A stretch of 64,000 nt of DNA from Virgibacillus subterraneus (GTDB lineage: Bacteria > Bacillota > Bacilli > Bacillales > Amphibacillaceae): positions 496,001 through 560,000 of the forward strand of contig NZ_FOEH01000002.1 in NCBI RefSeq assembly GCF_900110695.1, in the 5' to 3' direction. Every line of letters begins with the position of its first letter. Position 1 is the stretch's first letter. The notes beneath the pieces are model-generated. The model worked only from the letters and a program-made list of their open reading frames with translations. It had not been told where the DNA came from and did no database searches. The position numbers and the translations under genes are program-made. Below, piece by piece: positions 17,353 through 26,691 of this stretch.

Positions 17353-18459
17353 ATGAATGGAAAGCGAATTTTGAAGGAAATGACCCCTTATAAACAAGGA
17401 AAGCAAATGCATGAAGTGAAAAAAGAATTTGGATTAGAACGAATTGTAAAGCTGGCGTCAAATGAAAATCCGTTTGGATACACAAAGAAGATTAATGAAT
17501 ACTTTGATGCACAACTGCCTTCATTTGATATTTACCCAGATGGATATACATCTGAATTGCGTACAGCTGTAGCAAACAAATTAAATATTAACGAAGATCA
17601 ACTTGTTTTTGGAAGTGGAACAGATGAAATTGTTCAAATGGTAGGTCGGGCGTTTTTATATCCTGGAGTAAATACGGTAATGCCTACACCAACATTCCCA
17701 CAATATAAGCATAACGCTATAATTGAGGGAGCAACTGTAAAAGAGATACCAACTATAAATGGGTATCATGATCTCGATGGAATGCTATACGCAATTGATG
17801 AAGATACAAATGTGGTTTGGTTATGTTCACCGAATAATCCGACAGGTAGTATAATTGCTCATGATGATTTCTATACATTTATGGAGAAGTGCCCGAAGCA
17901 TGTGCTTGTAGTCTTGGACGAGGCATACTATGAATATGTACAAAACAATATGAAATCAAATATTTCGGTTAGATTATCAAGCTATAAAAATTTGCTAATA
18001 TTACGTACGTTTTCTAAAGCTTATGGATTAGCTGGTTTACGGATTGGATACGGGGTAGCAAATAAAGAACTCATTGCGAATTTAGATGTTGTTAGAGGAC
18101 CATTTAATACATCGTCCATGGCACAGAAAGCTGCATTAATAGCACTTGATGACGATGAGTTTCTTCTGGATTCAACTTCAAGGAACAGTAGTATAAAACA
18201 TAGCTTTCAGCAGTTTTTAGATTCGATAGGCTGGCATTACTATGATTCACAAACAAACTTTTTACTGATTTCTACCCCAATTAATGGTGATGAAGTATTT
18301 CAGTACTTATTGGAAAATGGATTTATCGTTAGATCCGGTGAGGGATTAGGTTGTCCTAACACAATCCGCGTAACGATTGGAAATGAAGATGATATGAAAC
18401 AGCTACAAGATATTGTCTACCAATTACATCTAGATATAAACAAGGAGAGAGAATCATGA
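17353..18459 (+). CDS. hisC: Histidinol-phosphate / aromatic amino acid aminotransferase
   Basis: PLP enzyme of fold type I, 368 residues. It shows KLASNENPFGYT at the N-terminus, the SPNNPTGSII block, LDEAYYEYV, and the PLP-lysine region TFSKAYGLAGLRIGYG, all typical of HisC. In Bacillus subtilis the orthologue in this aro cluster serves both histidine synthesis and the last transamination of tyrosine and phenylalanine. Its place just before tyrA, with no other his gene around, fits the aromatic role. The ATG follows GGATGGGGGAG; the gap to aroB is 3 bases and it overlaps tyrA by 4. Confidence 0.95.
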   Translation: MNGKRILKEMTPYKQGKQMHEVKKEFGLERIVKLASNENPFGYTKKINEYFDAQLPSFDIYPDGYTSELRTAVANKLNINEDQLVFGSGTDEIVQMVGRAFLYPGVNTVMPTPTFPQYKHNAIIEGATVKEIPTINGYHDLDGMLYAIDEDTNVVWLCSPNNPTGSIIAHDDFYTFMEKCPKHVLVVLDEAYYEYVQNNMKSNISVRLSSYKNLLILRTFSKAYGLAGLRIGYGVANKELIANLDVVRGPFNTSSMAQKAALIALDDDEFLLDSTSRNSSIKHSFQQFLDSIGWHYYDSQTNFLLISTPINGDEVFQYLLENGFIVRSGEGLGCPNTIRVTIGNEDDMKQLQDIVYQLHLDINKERES

Positions 18460-19556
18460 AAAGAACAATTCTTGTAATTGGTTTAGGATTGATCGGTGGC
18501 TCACTAGCAAAGAGTATTGGCGAGTCAGACGAAAACTATATCATTGGTTATGATACAAATAAAGAAACGCTTGAATTTGCGCTCATGAATGAAATCATTC
18601 ATGAGTCTTGTTCAACTATTGCTGATTCTGCTCAAATGGCTGATATTATTATACTTGGAACACCAATAACAGAAACAATTAAGTTTATAAAGGAATTAGA
18701 TCAAATCCCATTTAATAAAGATGTTATTGTTACAGATGTTTCGTCGGTTAAAAAGCCAGTTAGTAACGTTGCAAATGGAATTACCAATAAACACATTAAG
18801 TTCATTGGCGGTCACCCAATGGCTGGCTCACATAAAAAGGGAATTAAAGCAGCAAAGGAGCACTTATTTGAGAATGCTATATATGTTCTTACGCCCTCCG
18901 ATGTCTGCACTGAAACGATGATAAACACACTTAAAACTACACTGAAAGCTACAAAGAGTAACTTTGTAGTGTTAGAGGCGAATGATCATGATGAAATGAC
19001 TGGAGTTATCTCACATTTTCCTCATTTGATTGCATCTGCACTTGTTCATCAAGCAAAAAAGTGGCAAAACACACATTCATTTATTCCAAAACTTGCAGCC
19101 GGAGGATTCCGGGATATTACTCGGATTGCATCCAGTAATCCCGAACTGTGGCAGGATATTTTTCACCATAATAGTGGAAAAGTGATGCACCTTATAGACG
19201 ACTGGATAATGGAAATGAATGAGTTAAAGCAAATGCTTGAACAAAATAACAAAGTAAAACTAAGTTCCTACCTGAATCAAGCGAAGGATTACCGAGACGG
19301 TTTGGGTACAACCAAAAAAGGAGTAATTCCATCCTTTTATGATTTATATGTCGATATACGAGATCAAACAGGTGCAATCGCTTCTGTTGCTCAACTATTA
19401 GCTCAAGAGAAAATTAGTATTAAGAACATGCAAATATTGGAGATACGAGAAGGGATTACTGGCGTTTTGCGCTTAAGTGTTCCAACAATAGATGATCAGA
19501 AGAAAAGTTATCAAGTATTACATAATAATGGATATGAATTGATGCTTGAAAAATAG
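18456..19556 (+). CDS. tyrA: Prephenate dehydrogenase with ACT domain
   Basis: Oxidatively decarboxylates prephenate to 4-hydroxyphenylpyruvate for tyrosine. N-terminal Rossmann domain with GLGLIGGS at residues 8-15, then GGHPMAGSHKKGI (substrate site) and ISHFPHLIASALV, the helical dimerisation domain with AAGGFRDITRIASS, and a C-terminal ACT domain (about residues 295-366) likely to sense tyrosine. 366 residues. The start ATGA overlaps the hisC stop, implying coupled translation. The next gene is aroA, 27 bases on. Confidence 0.96.
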   Translation: MKRTILVIGLGLIGGSLAKSIGESDENYIIGYDTNKETLEFALMNEIIHESCSTIADSAQMADIIILGTPITETIKFIKELDQIPFNKDVIVTDVSSVKKPVSNVANGITNKHIKFIGGHPMAGSHKKGIKAAKEHLFENAIYVLTPSDVCTETMINTLKTTLKATKSNFVVLEANDHDEMTGVISHFPHLIASALVHQAKKWQNTHSFIPKLAAGGFRDITRIASSNPELWQDIFHHNSGKVMHLIDDWIMEMNELKQMLEQNNKVKLSSYLNQAKDYRDGLGTTKKGVIPSFYDLYVDIRDQTGAIASVAQLLAQEKISIKNMQILEIREGITGVLRLSVPTIDDQKKSYQVLHNNGYELMLEK

Positions 19557-19583
19557 TGGAAATGAAAAAGGAAGTGAATAGAT

Positions 19584-20870
19584 TTGAAGGATATGAAGTT
19601 ATCACCGTGTTCAAATGCTCTTAACGGAATATTGCAAGTCCCAGGAGACAAATCTATTTCGCATCGGGCAGTAATTCTCGGTTCGCTTGCGAAAGGTACT
19701 ACAAAAGTTACTCATTTTTTAACTGGCGAGGATTGTCTGCGAACCATTAATGCATTTAAATTGCTAGGGGTGGATATCGAGGTAGATAACACCACGTTAT
19801 ATATACGCAGTAATGGCTTGTCCCATTTTAAAGAACCGATAGAACCAATTTACTTCGGAAACTCAGGGACTACCGCCAGATTAATGCTCGGAGTGTTATC
19901 CGGATTGCCTTTCTTCACCGCATCTTATGGGGATGCTTCATTAACATCACGTCCAATGGATCGTGTGATTATTCCTTTACAGCAGATGGGGACTAGTATA
20001 AACGGACGAAGTAATGGCAGTTATTTGCCGCTTGCAATTAATGGTGGTGGGTTGAGTGGCGTCCAATATACCTTACCTGTAAAAAGCGCCCAGGTTAAAT
20101 CGGCAATATTGTTAGCAGGTCTTTTTGCTGAAGGGACGACCGAGGTTATTGAACCGACAGCCACCAGAAACCATTCTGAGAATATGTTGAAGGCTTTTGG
20201 GGCGGATATCAGTATAGAAGATACTTGTATAAGTATTACAAATCAGCCTCTGACTGCGACAGATGTATTTGTACCTGGGGATATTTCCTCTGCAGCATTT
20301 TTCATGGTTGCTGCCGCAATTGTTCCTGGTAGTAACTTGACTTTGAAGAACGTTGGACTAAACTTTACACGAACGGGTATTATTGATGTATTAACTGAAA
20401 TGGGAGCTTCTATATCAATTTCAAATAAACAAACAATAAGCGGAGAAGATTTCGGTGATATAACCATTTCCTATAAAAAATTACAAGGTATTGTAATTAA
20501 TGGTGATATCATCCCGCGTTTAATTGATGAACTTCCAATAATTGCATTATTAGCAACCCAAGCTGAAGGCGAGACAGTAATTGGAGATGCCGAAGAACTG
20601 CGATTAAAGGAAACAGACCGTATTGAAGCGGTTGTAGAGGGGTTGACCACTCTAGGTGCTGAAGTGAAGCCGACAAAAGATGGAATGATGATTGAAGGAA
20701 ATTCCGTACTTGTTGGCGGAAGTGTCAATTCTTATAACGATCATCGTATAGCCATGATGCATGCGATAGCATCTTTAATAACTCAAAATGAGGTTGTAAT
20801 CGATGATGTATCTTCTGTAGCAATTTCATATCCGAATTTCTTTCAGGATCTTACATCCGTATGTAGTTAA
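19584..20870 (+). CDS. aroA: 3-phosphoshikimate 1-carboxyvinyltransferase (EPSP synthase)
   Basis: Joins shikimate 3-phosphate and PEP to EPSP. The 428-residue protein has PGDKSISHRAVILGSLA at the N-terminus, GNSGTTARLMLG near residue 93, SRPMDRVI, SAQVKSAILLAGL and the KETDRIEAVVEGL and DHRIAMMHA blocks. The S..GNSGTT.R and Q-V-K-S-A pattern looks like class II (Gram-positive type) EPSP synthases, but I do not infer inhibitor tolerance. TTG 19584 follows AAAAGGAAGTG; ATG 19593 is an alternative. In Bacillus subtilis the gene is called aroE. Last gene of the aromatic operon. Confidence 0.96.
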   Translation: MKDMKLSPCSNALNGILQVPGDKSISHRAVILGSLAKGTTKVTHFLTGEDCLRTINAFKLLGVDIEVDNTTLYIRSNGLSHFKEPIEPIYFGNSGTTARLMLGVLSGLPFFTASYGDASLTSRPMDRVIIPLQQMGTSINGRSNGSYLPLAINGGGLSGVQYTLPVKSAQVKSAILLAGLFAEGTTEVIEPTATRNHSENMLKAFGADISIEDTCISITNQPLTATDVFVPGDISSAAFFMVAAAIVPGSNLTLKNVGLNFTRTGIIDVLTEMGASISISNKQTISGEDFGDITISYKKLQGIVINGDIIPRLIDELPIIALLATQAEGETVIGDAEELRLKETDRIEAVVEGLTTLGAEVKPTKDGMMIEGNSVLVGGSVNSYNDHRIAMMHAIASLITQNEVVIDDVSSVAISYPNFFQDLTSVCS

Positions 20871-20982
20871 TTTGGCAAAGAATCTGTTTACATACAGATT
20901 CTTTTCTATTTGAACAAAAATACACTTTTCTGTATGATAAAATGCATTAGATAGTTTCGCACGAAAAGAAAGGAAGTTCATA

Positions 20983-22248
20983 GTGGACACCAAAATTATG
21001 GAAGCAGTTAATTTAATGGAAAATAGACAATCAGAGAAAGCAATTTCACTTTTGGAAAATTATTTACCAAAAGCTGATGATGAAGAAAAATATACAATTG
21101 CAGAACTCTATATTCAGTGGGGTTTTCTAAAAGAGGCTAGTAATGCATTACAAGAACTTTTACAAAAATATCCAAAAGAAAGCGAAATTAAGGTAATGCT
21201 TGCTGATGTATATACTGAACTCGAAAATGACGAAGAGGCAATAAATTTACTAAGTGAAATTGATGAAGACGATCCGGCATTTGTTCAGAGTATGATTCAG
21301 CTGGCAGACCTTTATCAGGCGCAGGGACTTTTTGAAGTAGCAGAACAAAAACTGTTAATTGCCAAACAATATGAGCCCAATGAGCCTATCATTGATTTTG
21401 CTCTAGCTGAACTGCTGTTTTCTACCGGGTCATATAAAAACGCTATTACGTATTATGAAAAGATACTGCCTATTACAAATGAAATGGCAAATGTACCAAT
21501 TAATGACCGTATGGCTGAAGCATATGCGGCAATAGGAGAATATGAAATTGCATTAAGTATATTCCAGGATATAGATAGTGAGAATCCAGATACAATATTT
21601 AAATACGGTTTTACAGCCATGCATGCAGGTCGAAGTGATATAGCAATTAAAGCATGGAAGCAAGTAATAGAACTTGATACCTATTATCATGCTGCATACT
21701 ATCAATTAGCAAAGGCGTACGAAGCGGAAGAAATGCCTAAAGAAGCTTACGAGACAGCAAAGCAGGGATTGCAGGTTGATGAGTTTAATAAAGAGCTATA
21801 TTTCTTTACCGGTTCTTTGGCACACCAATTAAATGAAGACATTGAAAGTGAAAAGTTGGTGAGGGAAGCAATAGCACTTGATCCTGACTATAAAGAAGCA
21901 GTTTTATTTTTAATTGAGCTGCTTAAAAAACAAAATAATCAGGAAACTATAGTTGAGCTGATTATTGAAATTAAAGGAATGGGAGCTAATGACCCACTTT
22001 ATGAATGGGAACTTGCACGAGCGTATAATGAAATTGAATTATATGACAATGCATTAAAACACTATGATGAAGCATATAATAGCTTAAACCAAGACAGCGA
22101 CTTTCTAAAAGAGTATGGATACTTTCTAACAGAAGAAGGGAGGATGGAAACAGCAATCCGTATATTTGAAGAATATTTAAAACAACAACCATTAGATGTA
22201 GATGTCGAAGAATATATCGCTCGACTAAAACAATCAAGAGAACTATAA
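20983..22248 (+). CDS. ypiA: TPR-repeat protein YpiA
   Basis: A soluble 421-residue protein consisting of about ten tetratricopeptide-like helical pairs (for example IAELYIQWGFLKEASNALQELLQKYP and DALKHYDEAYNSL-type repeats) with a strongly acidic composition. It follows aroA as ypiA does in Bacillus subtilis, where the product is a TPR scaffold protein of uncertain role. GTG 20983 is chosen because AAAGGAAG lies about 7 bases before it. No catalytic motif; a protein-interaction role is all that can be inferred. Confidence 0.88.
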   Translation: MDTKIMEAVNLMENRQSEKAISLLENYLPKADDEEKYTIAELYIQWGFLKEASNALQELLQKYPKESEIKVMLADVYTELENDEEAINLLSEIDEDDPAFVQSMIQLADLYQAQGLFEVAEQKLLIAKQYEPNEPIIDFALAELLFSTGSYKNAITYYEKILPITNEMANVPINDRMAEAYAAIGEYEIALSIFQDIDSENPDTIFKYGFTAMHAGRSDIAIKAWKQVIELDTYYHAAYYQLAKAYEAEEMPKEAYETAKQGLQVDEFNKELYFFTGSLAHQLNEDIESEKLVREAIALDPDYKEAVLFLIELLKKQNNQETIVELIIEIKGMGANDPLYEWELARAYNEIELYDNALKHYDEAYNSLNQDSDFLKEYGYFLTEEGRMETAIRIFEEYLKQQPLDVDVEEYIARLKQSREL

Positions 22249-22588
22249 TAAAACGAAAGTGCAAACACATGTATAGTGCCGTATGGATTATAATCGTGCC
22301 GTATCGACGTTGTCGCACAAAGCGGCGATCTTCTTATTTCCTGAAATTTTATGAACATGACTCATCGTAAACACGGGGAGAAGTCCAATAGGCGCTGGAG
22401 CTGGACGTGGCAAACTCGGAAGTTCAGTTATACACAGCACTTAACTTTTATTTCTTATAATATTAGAGAAAATTGCTACCGCCATGCCTTTATGGCGAAA
22501 GCCTTAGTTGCACTCATGCAGTAAGACAGTATTTATACTTTCTAAACTGCAAAAAAATTATGGATATTAAGGGAGGTTAGTTCCACGA
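22249..22588. other. Intergenic region between ypiA and ypiB
   Basis: 340 bases without a gene. The first part (22285-22440) is a locally GC-richer patch with words such as CGACGTTG, AAGCGGCG and GGCGCTGGAGCTGGACGTGG; related words occur in the 62745-62808 inverted repeat. The second part is the inverted family B copy B3. Minus-strand open frames across the region overlap ypiA and show no family features. Confidence 0.55.
22462..22550 (-). repeat. Family B repeat, copy B3 (inverted, short)
   Basis: On the minus strand: GCAGTTTAGAAAGTATAAAT, CTTACTGCATGAGTGCAACTAAGG, TTTCGCCATAAAGGC, then directly AATTTTCTCTAA. The central hairpin of B1 is missing, so this is an internally deleted form of about 90 bases that still keeps both ends. 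Confidence 0.75.
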
Positions 22589-23161
22589 ATGCATACTCCT
22601 ATTTCCGTGCAGGATAAGAAAAGTTTTATTCAATGGTTTTTAAATCACTATCAGTTAAAAAAGCGTGAAAGTGTATGGATTTTAAATTATTTAATAAATC
22701 ATAAAAAAATCTTAACTAACGTGCACTTTGTGCGTGAAGCGAAGTTTTGTCCAAGAGGAATTATAATTACCAGTCATTGTTCTGAGGAAGTACCATTCCG
22801 TTTCTATAAAAATCAATTAGTTACAACTGATGCTGAAAAGTCATTTCATGATATCAGGATGAATCAACATGAGCCCTTATACATCCAATTGAATTTCACA
22901 AAATCGTATCAGAATATATTATATGCAGCAGTTCTAGTTGAAAACCCATTTATTCCTGACGAATACTTTATTACGAAAAAGGATCAGGAAGCAGCAAAAC
23001 AACTCTTGGAAAAATCATTATTTGAATATCAAAAGAATCAACTGCAGGTTAAAATAGATCGTGCTCTAGATGAGAAAGATCAACAAACATTTCAAGAGTT
23101 GGCAAAAAAACTACATAGATTGGATAACATGAAATTAAATCAACCTAACTTACAAAGGTAA
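22589..23161 (+). CDS. ypiB: UPF0302/IDEAL-domain protein YpiB
   Basis: A 190-residue protein with the UPF0302 N-terminal part (about residues 1-120: KSFIQWFLNHYQLKKRES, WILNYL, VHFVREA) and a C-terminal IDEAL motif (about 148-184, EYQKNQLQVKIDRALDEKDQQTFQELAKKL). Bacillus subtilis YpiB has the same two parts; with YpiF it has been linked to destabilisation of the Rieske protein, but the biochemical activity is not defined. Ribosome site GGGAGG precedes the ATG. ypiF and qcrABC follow, matching the known order. Confidence 0.88.
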   Translation: MHTPISVQDKKSFIQWFLNHYQLKKRESVWILNYLINHKKILTNVHFVREAKFCPRGIIITSHCSEEVPFRFYKNQLVTTDAEKSFHDIRMNQHEPLYIQLNFTKSYQNILYAAVLVENPFIPDEYFITKKDQEAAKQLLEKSLFEYQKNQLQVKIDRALDEKDQQTFQELAKKLHRLDNMKLNQPNLQR

Positions 23162-23257
23162 TAGGTTGATTTTTTTTGCTGATTTAAGATAAGATTTAAG
23201 TTAAATCATATTTTTTCTAAAATGAAGAAGAATAGAATAGAGGAAGGGTTGTATACT

Positions 23258-23722
23258 ATGAAATGGAAAAAAAGTGATTTACACCAGTATGTAAATGCAA
23301 AAGAATATGTGGATACAATAATTATTCCACTCATACCCTTTCAGTTATCAAACGATTCTGTACTTGAAAAGGATGCGTTTCAGCGAGAAGTATTAGTTGC
23401 TTTTTCCTACGAACTTGAAAAAGAGCTTACAGGAAGGGTTTTGCTTACACCGAATTATAATTATCTTAAATCATCCCATAAAGACCAGGAAATAGTTCGA
23501 ATAAATTCATGGATCGATGACATAGAACAACAACCTTTCAACCATATTTTTTATGTTACATTTGATTCTACATGGAAAAAGAATGAACAAGGAATGCGTG
23601 GCACCCTATTATGGCTGCCTGGCGTATCAGATGGTACATTACAATCAAATGAAATGCACTCCATCATACGTAGCAATGTTGAACAAGTAAGTGAGCTTAT
23701 AAGGTCTTACTGGAAAGATTAG
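23258..23722 (+). CDS. ypiF: DUF2487 protein YpiF
   Basis: A 154-residue soluble protein starting MKWKKSDLHQYVNAKEYVDTIIIPLIPF, typical of the DUF2487 family. The gene lies between ypiB and qcrA as in Bacillus subtilis, where YpiB and YpiF together influence the amount of the QcrA Rieske protein. ATG 23258 is preferred because AGGAAGG at 23241-23247 lies before it; the in-frame ATG at 23222 has no ribosome site. No catalytic motif is recognisable. Confidence 0.85.
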   Translation: MKWKKSDLHQYVNAKEYVDTIIIPLIPFQLSNDSVLEKDAFQREVLVAFSYELEKELTGRVLLTPNYNYLKSSHKDQEIVRINSWIDDIEQQPFNHIFYVTFDSTWKKNEQGMRGTLLWLPGVSDGTLQSNEMHSIIRSNVEQVSELIRSYWKD

Positions 23723-23880
23723 TGAACTTAACTTAGCGCAAAAATTTAGTGGCGATAAACTTACTTGTACTTATACGATTTCTAAAGATTTACATTTTCC
23801 TATCGGTGTAAAAAATAGTACTTTTTAATTACTAATTATTCACCTATTTACGAAAGTTTTATGTCAAAAAAGATTATTTA

Positions 23881-23909
23881 TTGACCAGATAAACAGATTG
23901 CGCTATTAT
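23881..23909 (+). promoter_or_regulatory. Sigma-A promoter of qcrABC
   Basis: TTGACC (23881-23886), exactly 17 bases, TATTAT (23904-23909). Transcription would start near 23916, giving a leader of about 60 bases. The 23737-23790 stretch upstream contains a faded family B remnant (GTGGCGATAAACTTACTTG). Confidence 0.7.
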
Positions 23910-23976
23910 GGTAATGTCCTAGTAATCTGATTAAAATAATCTTGTCCGTGAAAAATGTATAGAGGGGGGAAAATTC

Positions 23977-24489
23977 ATGAGCGAAGAGAAACAGCAAGTA
24001 TCCCGTCGTCAATTTCTAAATTATACACTTACTGGTGTAGGTGGATTCATGGCAGCAGGTATGCTTGTTCCCATGTTACGTATGGCAGTTGATCCAGTCT
24101 TGCAAGAATCAGCAACTGGAGATTTTGCAAATGTTAGTTTGGCAGTAGAGGATATTACAAATGATCCACAGCGTGTAGATTGGAAGATTAAACAGGTTGA
24201 TGGTTGGTATGAGTCTGAAGTTACTAAATCAGCATGGGTGTACAAAGATGATAATGGCGATATAATAGCACTTTCCCCAATTTGTAAGCACCTTGGCTGT
24301 GTTGTTTCATGGGAAGGCAGTGAAGATTATCCAAATCAATTTTATTGTCCATGCCATGACGGCCGTTATTATAAGAGTGGCGTAAATGTACCAAACACAC
24401 CACCAACAGCGGCATTGGATGTATATGAACAAAAAGTTGAAAATGGGATGTTATATCTTGGTAATGCACATCCACAAGGGGAGGCTTAA
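23977..24489 (+). CDS. qcrA: Menaquinol:cytochrome c reductase, Rieske iron-sulfur subunit
   Basis: Carries the [2Fe-2S] cluster of the b6c complex and passes electrons from menaquinol to cytochrome c. 170 residues. Twin-arginine signal SRRQFL (residues 9-14) followed by one membrane span. Cluster motifs: CKHLGC (Cys103, His105, Cys108) and CPCHDG (Cys124, Cys126, His127); Cys108 and Cys126 would form the Rieske disulfide. Strong AGAGGGGGG ribosome site. qcrB starts 6 bases after the stop. Tat export is inferred from the RR motif and the known route of this protein. Confidence 0.97.
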   Translation: MSEEKQQVSRRQFLNYTLTGVGGFMAAGMLVPMLRMAVDPVLQESATGDFANVSLAVEDITNDPQRVDWKIKQVDGWYESEVTKSAWVYKDDNGDIIALSPICKHLGCVVSWEGSEDYPNQFYCPCHDGRYYKSGVNVPNTPPTAALDVYEQKVENGMLYLGNAHPQGEA

Positions 24490-24495
24490 TAGTAT

Positions 24496-25170
24496 ATGCT
24501 ACAGAAAATATATGATTGGATTGATGACCGCGTAGATATTTCGCCTTTGTGGCGTGATATTGCGGACCATGAAGTACCTGAGCATGTTAATCCTGCCCAT
24601 CATTTCTCGGCTTTTGTTTATTGCTTTGGAGGATTGACATTTTTCGTAGTCGTTATTCAGATTTTATCAGGTATGTTTTTAACGATGTATTATGTTCCAG
24701 ATATCGAAAATGCGTGGAAGTCAGTTTATTACTTACAAACTGAAGTTGCGCATGGCCAAATTGTACGAGGCATGCACCACTGGGGTGCCAGTGTCGTTAT
24801 TGTAATGTTGCTACTACATACACTGAGAGTATTTTTCCAAGGTGCATATAAAAAACCACGTGAACTAAACTGGATAGTTGGGGTTCTTATATTCTTTGTT
24901 ATGCTTGGACTTGGTTTTACTGGATATTTATTGCCTTGGGATAATAAAGCATATTTCGCGACTCAAGTTGGTCTTGAAATAGCAGAACAGGTTCCATTTA
25001 TGGGAGAACAAATTAAGACTCTACTTGCTGGTGATGCGAATATTGTTGGTGCACAAACACTGACTAGATTCTTTGCAATCCACGTATTCTTCCTACCGGC
25101 TGCCTTATTCGGATTAATGGCAGCACACTTTATATTAATACGAAGACAAGGAATTTCAGGACCACTATAA
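24496..25170 (+). CDS. qcrB: Menaquinol:cytochrome c reductase, cytochrome b subunit
   Basis: b6-type cytochrome b, 224 residues, four membrane helices. Heme-ligating histidines appear in MHHWGASVVIVMLLLHTLRVF and FFAIHVFFLPAALFGLMAAHF; the conserved GYLLPWDNKAYFAT block lies in the quinol-oxidation site. Length and the split between QcrB and QcrC are as in Bacillus b6c complexes. Between qcrA (6-base gap) and qcrC (19-base gap) in one operon. Confidence 0.97.
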   Translation: MLQKIYDWIDDRVDISPLWRDIADHEVPEHVNPAHHFSAFVYCFGGLTFFVVVIQILSGMFLTMYYVPDIENAWKSVYYLQTEVAHGQIVRGMHHWGASVVIVMLLLHTLRVFFQGAYKKPRELNWIVGVLIFFVMLGLGFTGYLLPWDNKAYFATQVGLEIAEQVPFMGEQIKTLLAGDANIVGAQTLTRFFAIHVFFLPAALFGLMAAHFILIRRQGISGPL

Positions 25171-25189
25171 ATAAAAAGGAGGTAAAGCT

Positions 25190-25969
25190 GTGCATAAGGG
25201 TAAAGGAATGAAATTCGTCGGTGATTCGCGGATTTCGGCCGAACGTAAACCAAACATACCAAAAGATTATTCTGAATATCCCGGAAGAACTGAAGCATTT
25301 TGGCCCAACTTCTTATTAAAAGAGTGGTTGGCAGGTTCTGTATTTTTAGTTGGTTTTATGTGCTTAACACTTGCGCATCCATCTCCGCTGGAAGGAATGG
25401 CTGATCCAACCAATGCAGGTTATATACCTTTGCCAGACTGGTACTTTCTATTCTTATATGAACTTTTAAAATATGACTTTGCTAGTGGGCCATTTATTCT
25501 ACTGGGTATCCTGGTAATTCCTGGACTAGCATTTGGTGGGTTGTTATTGGCACCATTCTTAGATAAAGGGCCTGGCAGACGACCACACCAACGCCCAATT
25601 GCTGTTGGAATGATGTTATTAGGATTAGCTTCTGTCATATGGCTAACTTATGAATCAGCCTCCCATGTTGATTGGGCACAGAGAGCTGAAGCAAATAAAC
25701 CAATACCTCCATCAGAAGAAGTTGAAATTGATAAACAAGACCCAGGCTATGCAATTTATGAAAGTAACTGTATGACTTGCCATGGCGGTGATTTATCTGG
25801 TGGAGCAGCAGCACCACCTTTAATTGGTATTGACCGCTCTGCTGAGGAAATTGCAAAAATTGCTCGTGAAGGGATAGGCACAATGCCAGCAGATCAATTT
25901 AAAGGTTCAGATGAAGAATTAAAGAAATTAACTGATTTTATTGTTTCTGTAAACGAACAAGGAAATTAA
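25190..25969 (+). CDS. qcrC: Menaquinol:cytochrome c reductase, subunit IV/cytochrome c fusion
   Basis: 259 residues. The N-terminal ~170 residues are the subunit-IV-like part with three membrane spans and the quinol-site segment PLPDWYFLFLYELLKY. The C-terminus is an extracytoplasmic cytochrome c domain with one heme motif CMTCH and a probable axial methionine in GTMPADQF. This b/c fusion is typical of Bacillus. GTG 25190 is preceded by AAAAGGAGGT at 25174-25183. A terminator follows directly, ending the operon. Confidence 0.97.
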   Translation: MHKGKGMKFVGDSRISAERKPNIPKDYSEYPGRTEAFWPNFLLKEWLAGSVFLVGFMCLTLAHPSPLEGMADPTNAGYIPLPDWYFLFLYELLKYDFASGPFILLGILVIPGLAFGGLLLAPFLDKGPGRRPHQRPIAVGMMLLGLASVIWLTYESASHVDWAQRAEANKPIPPSEEVEIDKQDPGYAIYESNCMTCHGGDLSGGAAAPPLIGIDRSAEEIAKIAREGIGTMPADQFKGSDEELKKLTDFIVSVNEQGN

Positions 25970-25972
25970 TTT

Positions 25973-26011
25973 AAAACACCTTTGCCAAACGACTGGTGAA
26001 GGTGTTTTTTT
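25973..26011 (+). terminator. Terminator after qcrABC
   Basis: AAAACACCTT / AAGGTGTTTT stem with a 16-base loop, followed by TTTCTG. Confidence 0.8.
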
Positions 26012-26047
26012 CTGTAAGCAGAATCATGCAAAGAAGGGATTCATTAT

Positions 26048-26626
26048 ATGTTAAAATATATACTTTTAGATAAGCGCTTTTTATTAGGTTTATTAATCGT
26101 AAACTTAATAGGTACTATTTATGGCTATTACTGGTATCGTTCTCAGCTTTCCATAACTCCAGATATTTTTTTAGTATTTGTTCCGGACAGCCCAACGGCA
26201 AGTTTATTCTTCACTATATTTTTACTTCTTTTTTTATTCAATAGAAATACGCCTTACATAGAAGCTCTGGCAATTATCACACTTTTTAAGTACGGTATTT
26301 GGGCAGTTGCAATGAATTTATTCACGCTCTACGTCGACGGTTCGTTAAGCTGGCAAGGTTACATGCTGATGGCATCACATGGTGGAATGGCAATTCAAGG
26401 TTTATTATATGCTCCATTTTACGCCATAAAAGTACGCCATATAATGTTTGGTGCATTATGGACATTACATAATGATGTGATAGACTATGTATTTGACATG
26501 ATGCCGATATATTCCTCCGTAACAATGTATATGGAAGAAATAGGGTACTTTACTTTTTGGTTAAGCATTTTGTCTATTTTCATAGCCTATAAGTTAACAA
26601 TCAAACCCAAAAATTCATTATCGTAA
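26048..26626 (+). CDS. ypjA: DUF1405 membrane protein YpjA
   Basis: A 192-residue protein with five to six hydrophobic spans and polar, conserved-looking loops (WYRSQLSITP, DSPTASLFFTIFL, LHNDVIDY). This is the DUF1405 pattern; Bacillus subtilis ypjA lies at the same place after qcrC. Function unknown. An AAGGGAT site lies about 10 bases before the ATG. Separated from qcrC by a terminator, so probably expressed on its own. Confidence 0.85.
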   Translation: MLKYILLDKRFLLGLLIVNLIGTIYGYYWYRSQLSITPDIFLVFVPDSPTASLFFTIFLLLFLFNRNTPYIEALAIITLFKYGIWAVAMNLFTLYVDGSLSWQGYMLMASHGGMAIQGLLYAPFYAIKVRHIMFGALWTLHNDVIDYVFDMMPIYSSVTMYMEEIGYFTFWLSILSIFIAYKLTIKPKNSLS

Positions 26627-26691
26627 CCTGTTATATTAAACTATAGCCGCACATACATTAGTGGGAGAAGATGTTATGTGAGGTGAACTCT

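Noticed and set aside
22062-22358. Minus-strand frames around the ypiA 3' end (98 and 110 codons)
   Set aside because: Antisense to ypiA; composition is that of a shadow frame, not a gene.
23737-23790. A further family B copy before qcrA
   Set aside because: Only scattered words match (GTGGCGATAAACTTACTTG); too decayed to call as a separate repeat feature.
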